5,454 nucleotides of DNA from Pseudomonadota bacterium (GTDB lineage: Bacteria; Pseudomonadota; Gammaproteobacteria; Steroidobacterales; Steroidobacteraceae): assembly GCA_021817875.1 (NCBI GenBank), contig JAKAFQ010000316.1:1-5454 (forward strand), in the 5' to 3' direction. The position numbers and the translations under genes were made by a program. Position 1 is the first letter of the stretch. The number at the start of each line of letters is the position of its first letter. Shown here one piece after another: positions 5,045-5,454 of this stretch. Under the pieces are notes generated by a model, which worked only from the letters and a program-made list of their open reading frames with translations, had not been told where the DNA came from and made no database searches.

Positions 5045-5104
5045 CGTGATCGATACCGCCATTTATCGCCGAAGAAACCCCGCCATTTATCGCTGGAACT
5101 CACA
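5045..5104 (-). repeat. Right terminal inverted repeat (about 60 bp) with two internal 14-bp repeats
   Basis: Read on the minus strand from 5104, it starts TGTGAGTTCCAGCG and matches the left end at 53 of 60 positions. The 14-bp motif is present as two identical copies, at 5080-5093 and 5056-5069, 24 bp apart as in the left end. Here both copies read GCGATAAATGGCGG on the minus strand, whereas the inner copy at the left end has diverged at two bases. The repeat abuts the resolvase stop codon (5042-5044). Confidence 0.9.
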
Positions 5105-5110
5105 AAAAGC
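5105..5110 (+). repeat. Target site duplication, right copy (AAAAGC)
   Basis: AAAAGC directly follows the TCACA terminus at 5104 and equals 1989-1994. Counting only one of the two copies restores the recombinase reading frame. Confidence 0.88.
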
Positions 5111-5454
5111 AGTAGCGCCCAAACGCGCGCCAACACTCGAAAAAGGGAAAGTCGGATCGCGCCGACGCAATAGGAAGCCGTCAGCGCCGAGATCTCGAGC
5201 GGCCCCCTACCCTTCTATCCCCCCGCGCCGAACTTCCAACGCCTCGAAGCGCTCGCGCGAATACCTGACGCCGGCGGAGGTCGAGAAGCTCCTCGCGGCC
5301 TCCGCCAAGGTCGGCCGCCACGGCGCACGCGATCGCACGCTGATCCTGATCGCCTACCGGCATGGGCTGCGGGTCGCGGAGCTCGTCGCCTTGCGCTGGG
5401 ACCAGGTCGATCTCAAGGCGGGCCTGGTGCACGTCGCGCGCTTGAAGAACGGAC
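5105..5454 (+). pseudogene. Tyrosine recombinase (phage-integrase family), 3' part of interrupted gene, cut by right window edge
   Basis: Joined to 1972-1994 it gives 122 residues up to the window end. Residues 1-57 are a basic, Pro/Arg-rich N-terminus without a recognisable SAM-like arm-binding domain. The catalytic domain starts at EYLTPAEVEKLLAASAKVGR (58-77) and continues with GARDRTLILIAYRHGLRVAE (79-98), which holds the first catalytic arginine (R95 in HGLRVAEL), then LRWDQVDL and HVARLKNG, with K120 in the position of the beta-hairpin lysine. The later H-x-x-R and tyrosine motifs lie beyond the window. Family members perform site-specific recombination; short proteins of this kind are common on plasmids and Tn3-type elements. 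The insertion separates the domain from its ATG and promoter. The frame is open back through the terminal repeat to a GTG at 5046, but no ribosome-binding site precedes it, so I treat the gene as disrupted. Confidence 0.82.

Larger units (their letters stand above)
1995..5104. mobile_element. Complete 3110-bp Tn552/Tn402-like transposon (transposase, ATPase, serine resolvase)
   Basis: Both termini, the inverted repeats and the target duplications are visible. The element begins TGTGACTTCC and ends with the complement of TGTGAGTTCC, giving the 5'-TG...CA-3' ends of the Mu/Tn7/Tn552 transposase group. Contents are a minus-strand ATPase, a minus-strand DDE transposase directly upstream of it, and a divergent plus-strand serine resolvase. 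Tn552 of staphylococci has the same trio (p480 transposase, p271 ATPase, resolvase) with similar sizes; here they are 495, 276 and 200 residues. There is no tniQ and no cargo gene; the only non-coding DNA is the 90-bp transposase-resolvase gap and the terminal repeats. All three frames are intact with good motifs, so it looks functional. It inserted into a tyrosine recombinase gene. Confidence 0.92.

Overview
This is accessory DNA from a Gram-negative bacterium, most likely a proteobacterium. The basis is moderate-to-high GC, Shine-Dalgarno sites of the AGGA/GAGGG type, GTG and TTG starts, and mobile genes of a proteobacterial kind. Species or genus cannot be read from the sequence. The dominant feature is two nested transposons.

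Left part (1-1487) is ordinary flanking DNA. A gene on the minus strand runs off the left edge (start at 267). A small conserved-looking hypothetical gene lies at 483-830 (minus). A gene-free stretch follows at 831-1168. A small ferredoxin-like antibiotic-biosynthesis-monooxygenase (ABM)-type gene occupies 1169-1483 (plus).

The first mobile layer starts at 1488. A 38-bp Tn3-family terminal inverted repeat (1488-1525) begins four bases after the ABM stop codon and overlaps the stop codon of a Tn3-family transposase. Only about the last 82 residues of that transposase survive (1521-1766, minus). About 205 bp further right a tyrosine recombinase gene begins (ATG 1972, plus). It is probably part of the same decayed Tn3-family transposon, whose other end is outside the window.

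The second layer is a complete, compact transposon at 1995-5104 (3110 bp), inserted in the eighth codon of the recombinase gene. It has TGTGA...TCACA termini, about 60-bp inverted repeats (53 of 60 positions match by eye) and a 6-bp target duplication AAAAGC (1989-1994 and 5105-5110). It encodes a DDE transposase (TniA/Tn552 p480-like, minus), a directly abutting AAA ATPase (TniB/TnsC/MuB-like, minus) and a divergent serine resolvase (plus). There is no tniQ and no cargo. The architecture matches the core of Tn552 and Tn402/Tn5053 relatives: the ATPase selects target DNA, the transposase joins the ends and forms a cointegrate, and the resolvase separates it, probably at the 90-bp intergenic region containing a 7-2-7 palindrome (4363-4378).

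Removing the transposon and one copy of AAAAGC restores one open reading frame across the junction, 1972-1994 joined to 5111-5454 (122 residues to the window edge). This independently supports the insertion boundaries. I did not find an evidently new defence or metabolic system. The interesting content is the cleanly bounded minimal transposon, its candidate resolution site and the nested history.
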